Origin: Paenibacillus planticolens
GTDB lineage: Bacteria > Bacillota > Bacilli > Paenibacillales > NBRC-103111
DNA: 64,000 bases
Direction: 5' to 3'
Assembly (NCBI RefSeq): GCF_013141725.1
Contig: NZ_WHNZ01000030.1
Location: forward strand, 124,001-188,000
The first letter of the stretch is position 1. Each line of letters begins with the position of its first letter. Of the stretch, positions 48,431-56,265 are shown in pieces. The position numbers and the translations under genes are program-made. A model generated the notes under the pieces. That model made no database searches and was not told the DNA's origin. It saw nothing but the letters and a program-made list of their open reading frames with translations.

Positions 48431-50700
48431 TGGTCGTTGCCGCTCTTTTTTACAACAACGTTGCCATTGTTTTTATCAATTACGAAACCATGCTTCGCGA
48501 TCCAATCCCGAATAGTACGCTCTGCGACTTCCTTGCCAGTGGAAGAAAACCATTCCTGCAGATCCTTTACAGTTGGTGGCTCACCCATGTTGCAGTTATT
48601 CACCGCGTCCTCGAACTCCTCAGCCTTGCTCCTTCGCTCCGCTTGAGCTTTGTCCTTACGCTTACCACTTGCCTTCTGCCAGGGCGGTCTAGCGCCGTCG
48701 CCATCGGGGTCAATATCTTTCAGGCTGCCCACTTCATCCACACGATGAACTGGGTACTGGAACCACATGTTGACAGGCTTGAACTTAGCGTATTCCCGCA
48801 GCGTCCCCTCAACTCGCCACGCCGACCGACCGCGGACAGCTTCCAGGGCGCGCTTGACCTCCTCCGCGGTCGCTGTTAGCTCCGAGCTATAAATGGCGTG
48901 CCTAGCGTGATCTTCCATTGCTTTGGCGCTGAGCAGATCGTCTTGCGACACATGCTGTTGGAGATAATTCGGATTGTGCCGGTAGAAGCACTGCTGATAC
49001 ACGGCGCAGATCGCCTTGTTCTCTTCCTGCTTGAGCAGCGCCTCCGTCAGCTCGAGCTCGACGAGGTCGATCAGTGCGTCCGGGTCGCGGGCGAAGACGC
49101 CGCTGCCACTGGCCCGGTCCATCGACTTCTTACCACCCTGCGAGCCCTTTGAGTGGTGATGGCAGTAGATGACGGATGCGCCCAGTTCCGTGGCGATCTT
49201 ATCAAATTGGTTCGTAAAATGGGCCATCTGGTCCGCGCTATTTTCGTCGCCGGTCAGGACTTTGTATATCGGGTCCACGATAACGGCAATATATCCCTTC
49301 TTGGCGGAACGCCGGATCAGTTTCGGCGCCAGCTTGTCCATGGGAACGGACTTGCCACGCAGGTTCCAGATATCGATATTGGCGATGTGCCGTGGCGGCA
49401 TGCCCAGCGCCGTGTAAACGTCGCGGAAACGGTGCAAGCAGCTCGCGCTGTCCAGCTCCAGGTTGACGTACAACACTTTGCCTTGCGTGCAATTCCAGCC
49501 GAGCCACTTGGCTCCCTCGGCTATGGCGATAGAGAGCTCTATCAGCGCGAACGACTTACCCGCCTTGGAAGGCCCGGCCATGAGCATCTTGTGCCCCTGC
49601 CGCAGCACGCCGTGAATCAATGGTGGGGCGAGTGGCGGCGGATTATCAAAGGTGTCGGCCAGGCTCTCCGGATCTGGCAGATCGTCGTTAACGCCTTCGA
49701 TCCACTCGTGCCACTCGGCCCAGCTAGGTTTACCGATGTTCGTGTCGACTATAAATTGCTTCTTGCCGCCCCGCTCGACGCCCGGCATGCGTGACAGTCT
49801 GGACGGGTTACGGTTTTGTCTGTCAATGCTCAGGCCGTTTCGCCGGCATATATCATAGAGATAATCCACACGCTTCCGATACTCGTCGTAGTTTGCGGCA
49901 TCTACCCGTACAATGGCGTGCAGGCTCTTTCCTCCGCTGTATACCATGACGGCGATCGGCAGCTCCAGCTCGCGCATAATCGCGTTCTGCTTCTCGATTT
50001 CCATGGTATCGGACTCGACAAGAGCGTAACGGAACTCGGTCACGTTTTCATTTTTCACACCTTTGCCGTCCAGCGGGTTAAACCTGATCCAGGCGCCGGC
50101 CTCCTGATTGTAATCTCCGAGGACGGCCCCGATGTCGCCATCACACATATGCAGCAGCTCAATCAATTCCCCAGAGGTGCGGTCCCATGCCCCTTTAGTC
50201 GGCAGGTACTTCCCGTCTTCGTTCTGCCAAGTGTCGGTGACGTAACCAACGTTCTCGCTGGCTTCGAACAGTGTCTGGAGATACGTAGTCAACTGCTGCA
50301 CTGGATTCCATGCGGCCGGTGCTGGCTCGTGAATTTCCTTACCCTCGATCCAGTTTTTATCCACGACGACATAGTCGCCGCCGGATAACTCGTCATCCCA
50401 GCCTAGCTCATGGTGATCATCCCGGTCGTATGCGGAACGCGGCATCCAGCCGTTTTCCTTAGCCATTTGCGTGATGGTCGCACCGGTTACCGGAATACCT
50501 GAACCCTCAAATGATGTCCACTTTTTGAAGCACTCGCCTGGATGGTACCGGGCTCCGTCCCTCCGGCTCCATTCGTCCCAATCACTGGCAGTATATCCTT
50601 CGTATTTCAGCGCCATGCCTACGTTGACCCATTCCTGATAGCTCAGATACGCCGGGTCAACGTAGGCCAGCAGCGCAATTAGATCCAATTTATGTTCCAT
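48424..50700 (-). CDS. Primase-helicase: PriCT-2 domain plus RepA-like AAA ATPase
   Basis: 758 residues. Residues ~1-75 are a PriCT_2-type C-terminal primase domain (LLAYVDPAYLSYQEWVNVGMALKYEG). A central part with a primase-like region (KQNAIMRELELPIAVMVYSGGKSLHAIVRVDA) is followed by a RepA/AAA_25 ATPase at ~370-560: Walker A MAGPSKAGKSFAL (~380), Walker B VIVDPIYK, and sensor CHHHSKGS. The last ~120 residues are basic with a helix-turn-helix (KDLQEWFSSTGKEVAERTIRDW). It should start phage DNA replication; the palindromic island at its 3' end may be the origin. Confidence 0.85.
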   Translation of the reverse strand: MEHKLDLIALLAYVDPAYLSYQEWVNVGMALKYEGYTASDWDEWSRRDGARYHPGECFKKWTSFEGSGIPVTGATITQMAKENGWMPRSAYDRDDHHELGWDDELSGGDYVVVDKNWIEGKEIHEPAPAAWNPVQQLTTYLQTLFEASENVGYVTDTWQNEDGKYLPTKGAWDRTSGELIELLHMCDGDIGAVLGDYNQEAGAWIRFNPLDGKGVKNENVTEFRYALVESDTMEIEKQNAIMRELELPIAVMVYSGGKSLHAIVRVDAANYDEYRKRVDYLYDICRRNGLSIDRQNRNPSRLSRMPGVERGGKKQFIVDTNIGKPSWAEWHEWIEGVNDDLPDPESLADTFDNPPPLAPPLIHGVLRQGHKMLMAGPSKAGKSFALIELSIAIAEGAKWLGWNCTQGKVLYVNLELDSASCLHRFRDVYTALGMPPRHIANIDIWNLRGKSVPMDKLAPKLIRRSAKKGYIAVIVDPIYKVLTGDENSADQMAHFTNQFDKIATELGASVIYCHHHSKGSQGGKKSMDRASGSGVFARDPDALIDLVELELTEALLKQEENKAICAVYQQCFYRHNPNYLQQHVSQDDLLSAKAMEDHARHAIYSSELTATAEEVKRALEAVRGRSAWRVEGTLREYAKFKPVNMWFQYPVHRVDEVGSLKDIDPDGDGARPPWQKASGKRKDKAQAERRSKAEEFEDAVNNCNMGEPPTVKDLQEWFSSTGKEVAERTIRDWIAKHGFVIDKNNGNVVVKKSGNDHE

Positions 50701-50716
50701 ATCCTTGCATTCTCCT

Positions 50717-50746
50717 TTGATAATAATTACAATAATCGGCTATAAT
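50717..50746 (+). promoter_or_regulatory. Sigma-A-like promoter of the rightward gene at 50775
   Basis: TTGATA (50717..50722), an 18-base spacer, TATAAT (50741..50746), perfect -10. It lies between the divergent primase gene and the + strand gene that follows. Confidence 0.65.
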
Positions 50747-50774
50747 GAGAAAAACTGAAACGAGGTGGCACTTC

Positions 50775-51080
50775 ATGTATCTTAAGGTTTGGATTAAGAA
50801 GTCATTTTTAGAAGTCGAAAAGTTAGTAAAGGAAATGGAAGATTTCAAAAACCAAGTTTATGTTTTTTTGGGTCAAGATTATTCTCATTTTGAAGCAAAA
50901 GCTATATCCCTACTTCATAAAATCAAGAATAGCCAATTTCTGTTTAGGAAAGAATCTGGACCAATTGATACTTTAAAAACTTTAGAAAAAGAGTTAAGGA
51001 AATACTTCCATAAAATTACAGGGAAATATCTTCGCCAAGGTACTTCTGCCAGACCTCCAAGAAAAACTATTCACTTTTAA
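50775..51080 (+). CDS. Basic helical hypothetical protein
   Basis: 101 residues from the ATG at 50775 (GAGGTGG 6 bases upstream); an in-frame ATG lies at 50745. Strongly basic and helical: YLKVWIKKSFLEVEKLVKEMEDFKNQVYVFLGQDY and a lysine-rich C-terminus RQGTSARPPRKTIHF. No family recognised. It has its own promoter and the opposite direction to the replication genes, so it may be expressed in the lysogen. Low A+T-rich codon use compared with neighbours suggests recent acquisition. Confidence 0.55.
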   Translation: MYLKVWIKKSFLEVEKLVKEMEDFKNQVYVFLGQDYSHFEAKAISLLHKIKNSQFLFRKESGPIDTLKTLEKELRKYFHKITGKYLRQGTSARPPRKTIHF

Positions 51081-51168
51081 AAACCAGTTCAGTAGCCGCT
51101 CATGGTTGCTGAGCTGAATATCGTAATTTGGAGACCTTGTCTATTAAACTAAATATTCAAGCTGGCCG

Positions 51169-51396
51169 TTAGCCCCAATGCCCGTGCCGCTTCATAATCT
51201 CGATTACTTCGTCGGCATATGGCTCATCGGTATTAATAACCAGATAGGTATTGTCTTTCTTGCCTTTCTCTTTTCTGATTTCACCGACACGCTCAACAAT
51301 ATGACCTAGTGTAACTTTGTTGTAATGACTGAGTTGTTCGATATCAGTCCCTTTGATGACTTGAAATTTAAAAGCCATTCCCTGTGTATTTGCCAA
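51169..51396 (-). CDS. Small hypothetical protein
   Basis: 75 residues from the TTG at 51396 (AAGGAGG 8 bases upstream); the frame reaches 51456. FKFQVIKGTDIEQLSHYNKVTLGHIVERVGEIRKEKGKKDN, then YLVINTDEPYADEVIEIMKRHGHWG by landmarks. A mixed alpha/beta domain ending in HGHWG. No family recognised. It lies between two + strand genes. Confidence 0.5.
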   Translation of the reverse strand: MANTQGMAFKFQVIKGTDIEQLSHYNKVTLGHIVERVGEIRKEKGKKDNTYLVINTDEPYADEVIEIMKRHGHWG

Positions 51397-51526
51397 TTCA
51401 ATAACCTCCTTATGATCTTCGTTATTCAGACGATGTCTATTGAAGCAGAATCTCATAGTTTGTGGTGCAACTCACAGAAATTTCAACAAAGCTGTGATAG
51501 CCTGTTATTAGGAGGTGAAGTCGCTA

Positions 51527-51655
51527 ATGATTAGAAAAACTTTCCTGATTACATTTTTACTCACAATTTCCATCTCATTAATTTCTGGCATTGCTTTTGC
51601 AGAAACTGCTTCACGTCATGATACAACTAAGAATTCCATTGGAAATATACGCTAA
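51527..51655 (+). CDS. 42-residue secreted peptide, Phr/signal-peptide-like precursor
   Basis: Encodes MIRKTFLITFLLTISISLIS then GIAFAETASRHDTTKNSIGNIR. A classical signal peptide (basic start, 18-residue hydrophobic core, AFA cleavage) followed by a 17-residue polar mature part. AGGAGGTG lies 9 bases ahead of the ATG, and a strong terminator follows within 10 bases. Length and layout are those of Phr and AimP peptide precursors, in which the last five to six residues (here SIGNIR or GNIR) are released and re-imported. No AimR/Rap-type TPR receptor gene is adjacent. Confidence 0.62.
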   Translation: MIRKTFLITFLLTISISLISGIAFAETASRHDTTKNSIGNIR

Positions 51656-51663
51656 TATTTTTT

Positions 51664-51691
51664 GTTGACTCATATCGAGTCAACTTTTTTC
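51664..51691 (+). terminator. Terminator after the secreted-peptide gene
   Basis: GTTGACTC, ATATC, GAGTCAAC perfect 8-bp stem, then six T. It gives the short peptide gene its own tight transcript end. Confidence 0.85.
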
Positions 51692-51795
51692 TATTCACGA
51701 ATGTCCATCAAAACAACGTCATTCAACAAAAAATAAGATTCAATAATGGAAATCGATTAGCTTGGGAATCTTAAAAACAAAAGGTGGTGAAAAAA

Positions 51796-52023
51796 ATGCC
51801 GAACATTAATCAGGAAGAATTAAGAAGTAAGCTATTTCCAAATGAAGTCAAAGAGTACCTTGAGGAACATCCAAGCCTCTACGGCAGAGCGGCGAAAATG
51901 TATTTAGCAGAATCGCTCACTTGTGCAAAGAAAAAAGCGGCTTATGAACTTGAAAAGTCGGTTGAAAGTGCAAATGCAGTAATTGCAATGTTGACAGGCG
52001 AAGGCACGGAATCGTCAGTTTAG
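51796..52023 (+). CDS. Small hypothetical protein
   Basis: 75 residues from the ATG at 51796 (AAGGTGGTG 7 bases upstream). Helical, charged: NINQEELRSKLFPNEVKEYLEEHPSLY then YELEKSVESANAVIAMLTGEG. No membrane segment or known motif. A + strand gene in the small rightward group (50775..52023) inside the leftward replication region. Confidence 0.5.
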   Translation: MPNINQEELRSKLFPNEVKEYLEEHPSLYGRAAKMYLAESLTCAKKKAAYELEKSVESANAVIAMLTGEGTESSV

Positions 52024-52077
52024 TCGCCACTTTCACGGCAGGGTTAAAGCCCTGCCCCCAATTAAGTTCCTCAATAT

Positions 52078-52860
52078 TCATTTTGATACTTGATAATGTT
52101 CACCCTCCGAGACTAGACGATCTAGATACCATTTAGCTTTTTTGAGATCTTCAGCTCCGCCTTTATGCCTTGATCTGGAGCAGTACTTAAGTACATTACC
52201 GAGCATAAAACCTGCATATTGATCAACTGTTAATTTAGCTTTTAGATAATCGATTACCTCAATTCCGCCATCCGTGTATTGCTCATGATGATTAACCTGT
52301 TCACCATTTGCCCCTACTATAGCATCAAGCTTTTCAAGCTCATTCCAGCTTTCTTTTACCTCCTCGCCAGCCTTTGAAGACTCTCCCTTCTCCTGAGCAA
52401 CCTCCGTTGCCCCCGCCAGCAGTTCTCTTGCCTTCCCGGGATTGATACCTTTCAAATCCCACTTTTTGGTCACAATGGCGTGTAAAGCATTCAATTTCAT
52501 ACCCCAAGCACGCTCGATAGCCGATATGGATTTCCCACTTGCAATTAACTTCAAGAACTCAGTTTTCGATGGTTCTGCCACAGAATCACCATCCTTCCCT
52601 TTTCGTTTATCCCATCCGGCTTTTGCGCGCCTAGACTGCTCTTCAGGTTCGAACTTTTTCTGTACAAAAGCTGGTGGCATAATGACAACTCCGTCAGACG
52701 TTTTCGGCTGCTTATAGCCGGTTCGCGTTCGATAATCTTCTAGTTCTTCCGGAGACATCTTGTAGACGGTAACCGGTCCGGATCCCGAAGATGTCGCTTC
52801 GACTGACCTACTGCGTACGGGTGTCCCGTTTCTTCCGTCCCCAATCCTTGCCATCGGCAT
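52078..52860 (-). CDS. DUF3310-containing phage protein
   Basis: 260 residues. The C-terminal ~70 (NHHEQYTDGGIEVIDYLKAKLTVDQYAGFMLGNVLKYCSRSRHKGG by landmarks NHHEQY, YAGFMLGNVLKY and EDLKKAKWYLDRL) match DUF3310, found in many Firmicute phages and related to nucleotide-kinase-like or small structural proteins. Residues ~75-150 carry a Trp/Lys-rich region and an HTH-like block (ISAIERAWGMKLNALHAIVTKKW). The rest is linker. It starts inside the end of the preceding small gene. Confidence 0.72.
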   Translation of the reverse strand: MPMARIGDGRNGTPVRSRSVEATSSGSGPVTVYKMSPEELEDYRTRTGYKQPKTSDGVVIMPPAFVQKKFEPEEQSRRAKAGWDKRKGKDGDSVAEPSKTEFLKLIASGKSISAIERAWGMKLNALHAIVTKKWDLKGINPGKARELLAGATEVAQEKGESSKAGEEVKESWNELEKLDAIVGANGEQVNHHEQYTDGGIEVIDYLKAKLTVDQYAGFMLGNVLKYCSRSRHKGGAEDLKKAKWYLDRLVSEGEHYQVSK

Positions 52861-52954
52861 TCGCTCCTTTGATCAGATATATCTCACCGATAATTCGCCC
52901 ACTATCGTCGTATACGATCTCCCATGGAATATCATTGAAATAAGGATCTATCAC
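52808..52954 (-). CDS. 48-residue small phage protein
   Basis: GTG start at 52954 with AGGAGG 9 bases upstream, encoding IDPYFNDIPWEIVYDDSGR followed by IIGEIYLIKGANADGK, then a basic tail. It overlaps the first 53 bases of the DUF3310 gene in another frame. The clear ribosome site and translatable beta-strand sequence argue that it is real. No family recognised. Confidence 0.5.
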   Translation of the reverse strand: MIDPYFNDIPWEIVYDDSGRIIGEIYLIKGANADGKDWGRKKRDTRTQ

Positions 52955-52972
52955 AGGCTTGCAACCTCCTAA

Positions 52973-54571
52973 TCAGAAGTGGGTCACGATTCCATCACCA
53001 CGATACTCTTTCGGATTGATGCCTTCCGGTACGCGCCATCCATTACCGGCTATCCTATCTATCAAGTTCTTGGCGGATTCAAATGACCAGGTCCCCACAT
53101 GCTCGAAACCGCGCTGTTCGAGGAAGCGAATCTGTTTCGGCGTCGTCAGCCCCTCCGCACGCCTCTTATCCAGTCGTTCCAGAAGCTTGGTCGCCTTGCC
53201 GGCATTGTCGATCGCTTCAGGCATGATGCCAAGCTTCTCCAACGTCTTGACTTGGGCGTCACTCGGCGGAGACATCTCCCAGCCAAACGACGGGACATAG
53301 CTGGACAGGTCTTCGGCTTGTATGCTCATCTCGAATTGAAGCGGATCAACGAGTGCCCGCTTTCGGCGTTTCATCTCTTCCAGCTGCTTTGCGAGTGCTT
53401 CTTCACGCTGCGCAATGACATCTTCTGCAGCCTGCTTCTCGACTGTTTCAAGGTCCAGTGGGATGCCAGCTTCCTCGATCTGCTTGGTCATCGCTTGGGC
53501 GACTTCTTCGTTCTCCGCAATCAAATGAGCTGGATGGCAAAGTTCGTGCCGTTCAGTATGCCAAAGGAAGTCCAACAGCAGAAGTTCTGTCTTGCCGGGG
53601 AACAGTCGGGTACCTCGCCCGACCATCTGGCTGTATAAGCTGCGAACTTTGGTAGGCCACAGGACAACGACGCAATCTACGCTTGGACAGTCCCAGCCTT
53701 CTGTGAGCAGCATCGAATTGCACAGGACGTTATACTTGTCCTTGTCGAAGTCCGCCAGCACCTCCGCCCGATCTTGCGATTCACCATTTACCTCAGCAGC
53801 CTTAAATCCAATTGAGTTCAGAATATTCGTGAATTTCTGACTAGTCTTTACCAGCGGAAGAAACACAACGATCTTCCTATCCTTTGTGACTTTCCACATT
53901 TCAGCTGCGATCGATTCGAGATATGGGTCCAACGCGGTACCGAGATCCTGCGATTTGAAATCCCCAGCCTGCTGCCCGACTGCCGCTAGGTTAATCTGCA
54001 GCGGAATCGTCATCGCTTTTATCGGGCTCAAATATCCTGCTTTGATTGCTTTAGGGAGTGTGTATTCGTAGGCCAGACTTTCAAAGTAGCTGCCCAGGTT
54101 TCGCATGTCACCGCGATCCGGGGTGGCCGTTACGCCAAGAACGTTGGCTGATTTGAAATACTGCAGGACGCGCTGATAGCCCTCTGAGATACAATGATGA
54201 GCCTCATCAATAATGATTGTATCGAAGTGATCAGGATTAAATTGCTCGAGACGTTTTGGACGTTGCAGCGTTTGAACGCTGCCAACAACGACCCGAAACC
54301 AACTACCGATCGATGTTTGCTCTGCCTTCTCTGTAGCGCAACCAAGACCTGTTGACTTTGCTAATTTATCAGATGCCTGATCGAGCAATTCGCTGCGATG
54401 GGCCAGGACGAGCAAACGCTCGCCCAGCCTTACGCGATCTTCAATGACTTTAGAAAACACAATCGTCTTGCCGCATCCAGTTGGAAGCACCAGAAGCGTT
54501 TTTTTAACACCGTTTCTCCACTCTTTCTGAATGGATTCACGCGCCTCTTGTTGGTAAGGTCTCAGCTCCAT
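52973..54571 (-). CDS. DEAD/DEAH-box superfamily 2 helicase
   Basis: 532 residues. Motif I LPTGCGKTIVF, Ia VLAHRSELLDQAS, motif II IIIDEAHH, motif III GVTATPDRGD, motif V/VI region DKYNVLCNSMLLTEGWDCPSVDCVV and MVGRGTRLFPGK (by landmarks). The C-terminal ~130 residues are acidic and helical and end in a small domain. Of the SSL2/RAD25-like phage helicase group. Acts in DNA replication or recombination. Confidence 0.9.
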   Translation of the reverse strand: MELRPYQQEARESIQKEWRNGVKKTLLVLPTGCGKTIVFSKVIEDRVRLGERLLVLAHRSELLDQASDKLAKSTGLGCATEKAEQTSIGSWFRVVVGSVQTLQRPKRLEQFNPDHFDTIIIDEAHHCISEGYQRVLQYFKSANVLGVTATPDRGDMRNLGSYFESLAYEYTLPKAIKAGYLSPIKAMTIPLQINLAAVGQQAGDFKSQDLGTALDPYLESIAAEMWKVTKDRKIVVFLPLVKTSQKFTNILNSIGFKAAEVNGESQDRAEVLADFDKDKYNVLCNSMLLTEGWDCPSVDCVVVLWPTKVRSLYSQMVGRGTRLFPGKTELLLLDFLWHTERHELCHPAHLIAENEEVAQAMTKQIEEAGIPLDLETVEKQAAEDVIAQREEALAKQLEEMKRRKRALVDPLQFEMSIQAEDLSSYVPSFGWEMSPPSDAQVKTLEKLGIMPEAIDNAGKATKLLERLDKRRAEGLTTPKQIRFLEQRGFEHVGTWSFESAKNLIDRIAGNGWRVPEGINPKEYRGDGIVTHF

Positions 54572-54580
54572 AGCTACCTC

Positions 54581-55159
54581 CTAAAACTGGCCAGCTGACC
54601 AACCACCGCCCTGTTGACCTGCACCAGGGAATGGTTGTTGCTGTTGATATTGTTGCTGCGGAGGCGATTGGTATCCTTGTTGCGGTGGCTGCTGGTATTG
54701 CTGCTGATGAGGTGGTTGATAATGATTTGAAGGCGCCCCTTCATAATCGTAAAAGGTTTTCACTTGATTCATAGACCGATCTTCGCCGTTAGACTTATAG
54801 TTGCGAATCTCCAGCTTCATTTTCCCTCGTGCTCCTACGATGGTATTCCAGTTCATGCGCAGCGGCTCACCCTTTTTCTTCTGACCAATCCCCGCGAAGA
54901 AGTTTGAGAGTAATCCCTCTGTCTTTGTGTGCAGGAACAGGTTATGGAAAATCGTTACATCCCCATGTTCTGGAGAGTGGACTGTAAGTTCCAATTTAGC
55001 TTGATTGCATGCTGGCATCTTTTCACTACCCGCGTATCGACTACGCTCGAACTTCGCTACAGTGAAATAATAATCCCCAGGAGGGAGAAGCACGAAGCCG
55101 CCTCCACCATCCTTCTCAATTGTGTCATCCCATCCAAATTCACGTTCCGTTTGACTCAT
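54581..55159 (-). CDS. DUF669 protein, likely single-strand DNA-binding
   Basis: 192 residues. Residues ~1-130 match DUF669: GGGGFVLLPPGDYYFTVAKFERSR, VTIFHNLFLHTKTEGLLSNFF and RGKMKLEIRNYKSNGEDRSMNQVKTFYDYEG by landmarks. The last ~60 residues are Gln/Pro/Gly-rich with repeats of QQYQQPP and end WSAGQF, similar in composition to an SSB C-terminal tail. It lies between a Sak4-like recombinase and helicase, so it may be the phage SSB. Confidence 0.75.
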   Translation of the reverse strand: MSQTEREFGWDDTIEKDGGGGFVLLPPGDYYFTVAKFERSRYAGSEKMPACNQAKLELTVHSPEHGDVTIFHNLFLHTKTEGLLSNFFAGIGQKKKGEPLRMNWNTIVGARGKMKLEIRNYKSNGEDRSMNQVKTFYDYEGAPSNHYQPPHQQQYQQPPQQGYQSPPQQQYQQQQPFPGAGQQGGGWSAGQF

Positions 55160-55182
55160 GTGTATAGCCTCCTGATTTATAA

Positions 55183-56265
55183 TTAAAATGGCAGATTCGC
55201 TTTGAAATCCTTAATCATGTTATGAACTTGAGGCCAAGCCCCAACAAGTACACCTTGGACAAAGCCAGGGTCGTAGTTGGTAATCGGAGTATCCATTGGA
55301 TAATATCCTTTTTTACTCACTACGATTTGAATGTCCGTTTTCGTGACTTGGTGCTGTATCATTAGATCCCTTAGCGATGGAGGGATGTTCGGATCCAGCT
55401 CTGGAGGTGCTGTCGTTGCCGCTGCAGTTGTTGGGTGTGGTGGTGGCGTGCTGTCCGCCGGCGCCGAAGCCTGCGTCGGCATAGGAGGAGCTGCATACGT
55501 TTGCGGCGGACTTGTAGGCGGTGCGACCGGAGCCCCAGCCCCATTGAAGATATGGGCGATATGAGCATAGTCAAGCGGAATCTCGTCCGGCAGCCCGTGC
55601 CGGTTCTTCGCGTCCCAAGCCGGGTGATGCGTAGTGTAAACCGTCCGCATGCCACCTTGCCCCTTGTGTTTGGTACCCTTCTGATCTGCTGCGACTGAGA
55701 ACGTCTTGTAGTTAATGAACAGAACCATGTCGGCCCATTCCTTTACGAGCGGTGCCGTTTGGGAGCTGGTCTTCTTACCAAGCTTGAGCTGGTACCGATC
55801 ATAGGCGCCCATTTCATCCGGCTGTTCGAACTTTATGATCTGGGCATGGGCAACGAGCACAATATGAATACCGGCATCAACCACATCGCTCAGGAGGTTT
55901 AGGAAGCGCCCGAATTCTTCCTTGGCGTAGACGTACCCGTTACCATACCCGAAATCCTCAATCCCCTTCTTGCCATGCTTAGCGCATATTCCCTCCACAC
56001 AAAGCATTTCGGCCCAATCGATCGTATCGATCACAAGCGTCCCGAATCGGCTACCTTGTTGCTTCACCCATTCAACCTGCTGCCGGAGCATTTCCCAGCT
56101 AGACGGTTTGGGCAGGCGGTCGACGTTCATCTCAGTCGTGGAGCCCTCTGTGTCGATAAAGACAGGCCTCGGGAATTGGCCTGCTAGAGAGGACTTTCCA
56201 ATCCCCTCCGGACCGTAGACAACCACTTTCTTTGCCTTTTCAACCTTACCGCTGATGACTTGCAT
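55183..56265 (-). CDS. Sak4-like AAA ATPase recombinase
   Basis: 360 residues. Residues 1-240 are an AAA_24/Sak4-type ATPase with P-loop VYGPEGIGKSS near 17-27, FIDTEGSTTEMN, Walker B LVIDTIDW (~75) and a sensor VLVAHAQI near 145. Residues ~240-310 are a Pro/Ala-rich linker (APPMPTQASAPADSTPPPHP) and the rest a small helical domain (SLRDLMIQHQVTKTD). Sak4 proteins anneal single strands as RAD51-like phage recombinases. It starts on the last base of the Rad50-like gene's stop region. Confidence 0.82.
   Translation of the reverse strand: MQVISGKVEKAKKVVVYGPEGIGKSSLAGQFPRPVFIDTEGSTTEMNVDRLPKPSSWEMLRQQVEWVKQQGSRFGTLVIDTIDWAEMLCVEGICAKHGKKGIEDFGYGNGYVYAKEEFGRFLNLLSDVVDAGIHIVLVAHAQIIKFEQPDEMGAYDRYQLKLGKKTSSQTAPLVKEWADMVLFINYKTFSVAADQKGTKHKGQGGMRTVYTTHHPAWDAKNRHGLPDEIPLDYAHIAHIFNGAGAPVAPPTSPPQTYAAPPMPTQASAPADSTPPPHPTTAAATTAPPELDPNIPPSLRDLMIQHQVTKTDIQIVVSKKGYYPMDTPITNYDPGFVQGVLVGAWPQVHNMIKDFKANLPF

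Noticed and set aside
48147..48431. 94-residue frame over the palindrome island
   Set aside because: No ribosome site; its codons are dictated by the GC palindromes and it overlaps the end of the primase gene and start of RusA.
51527..51655. Calling the secreted peptide a true AimP arbitrium signal
   Set aside because: No AimR-type receptor upstream and no recognised conserved C-terminal hexapeptide; kept only as a Phr/AimP-like candidate.
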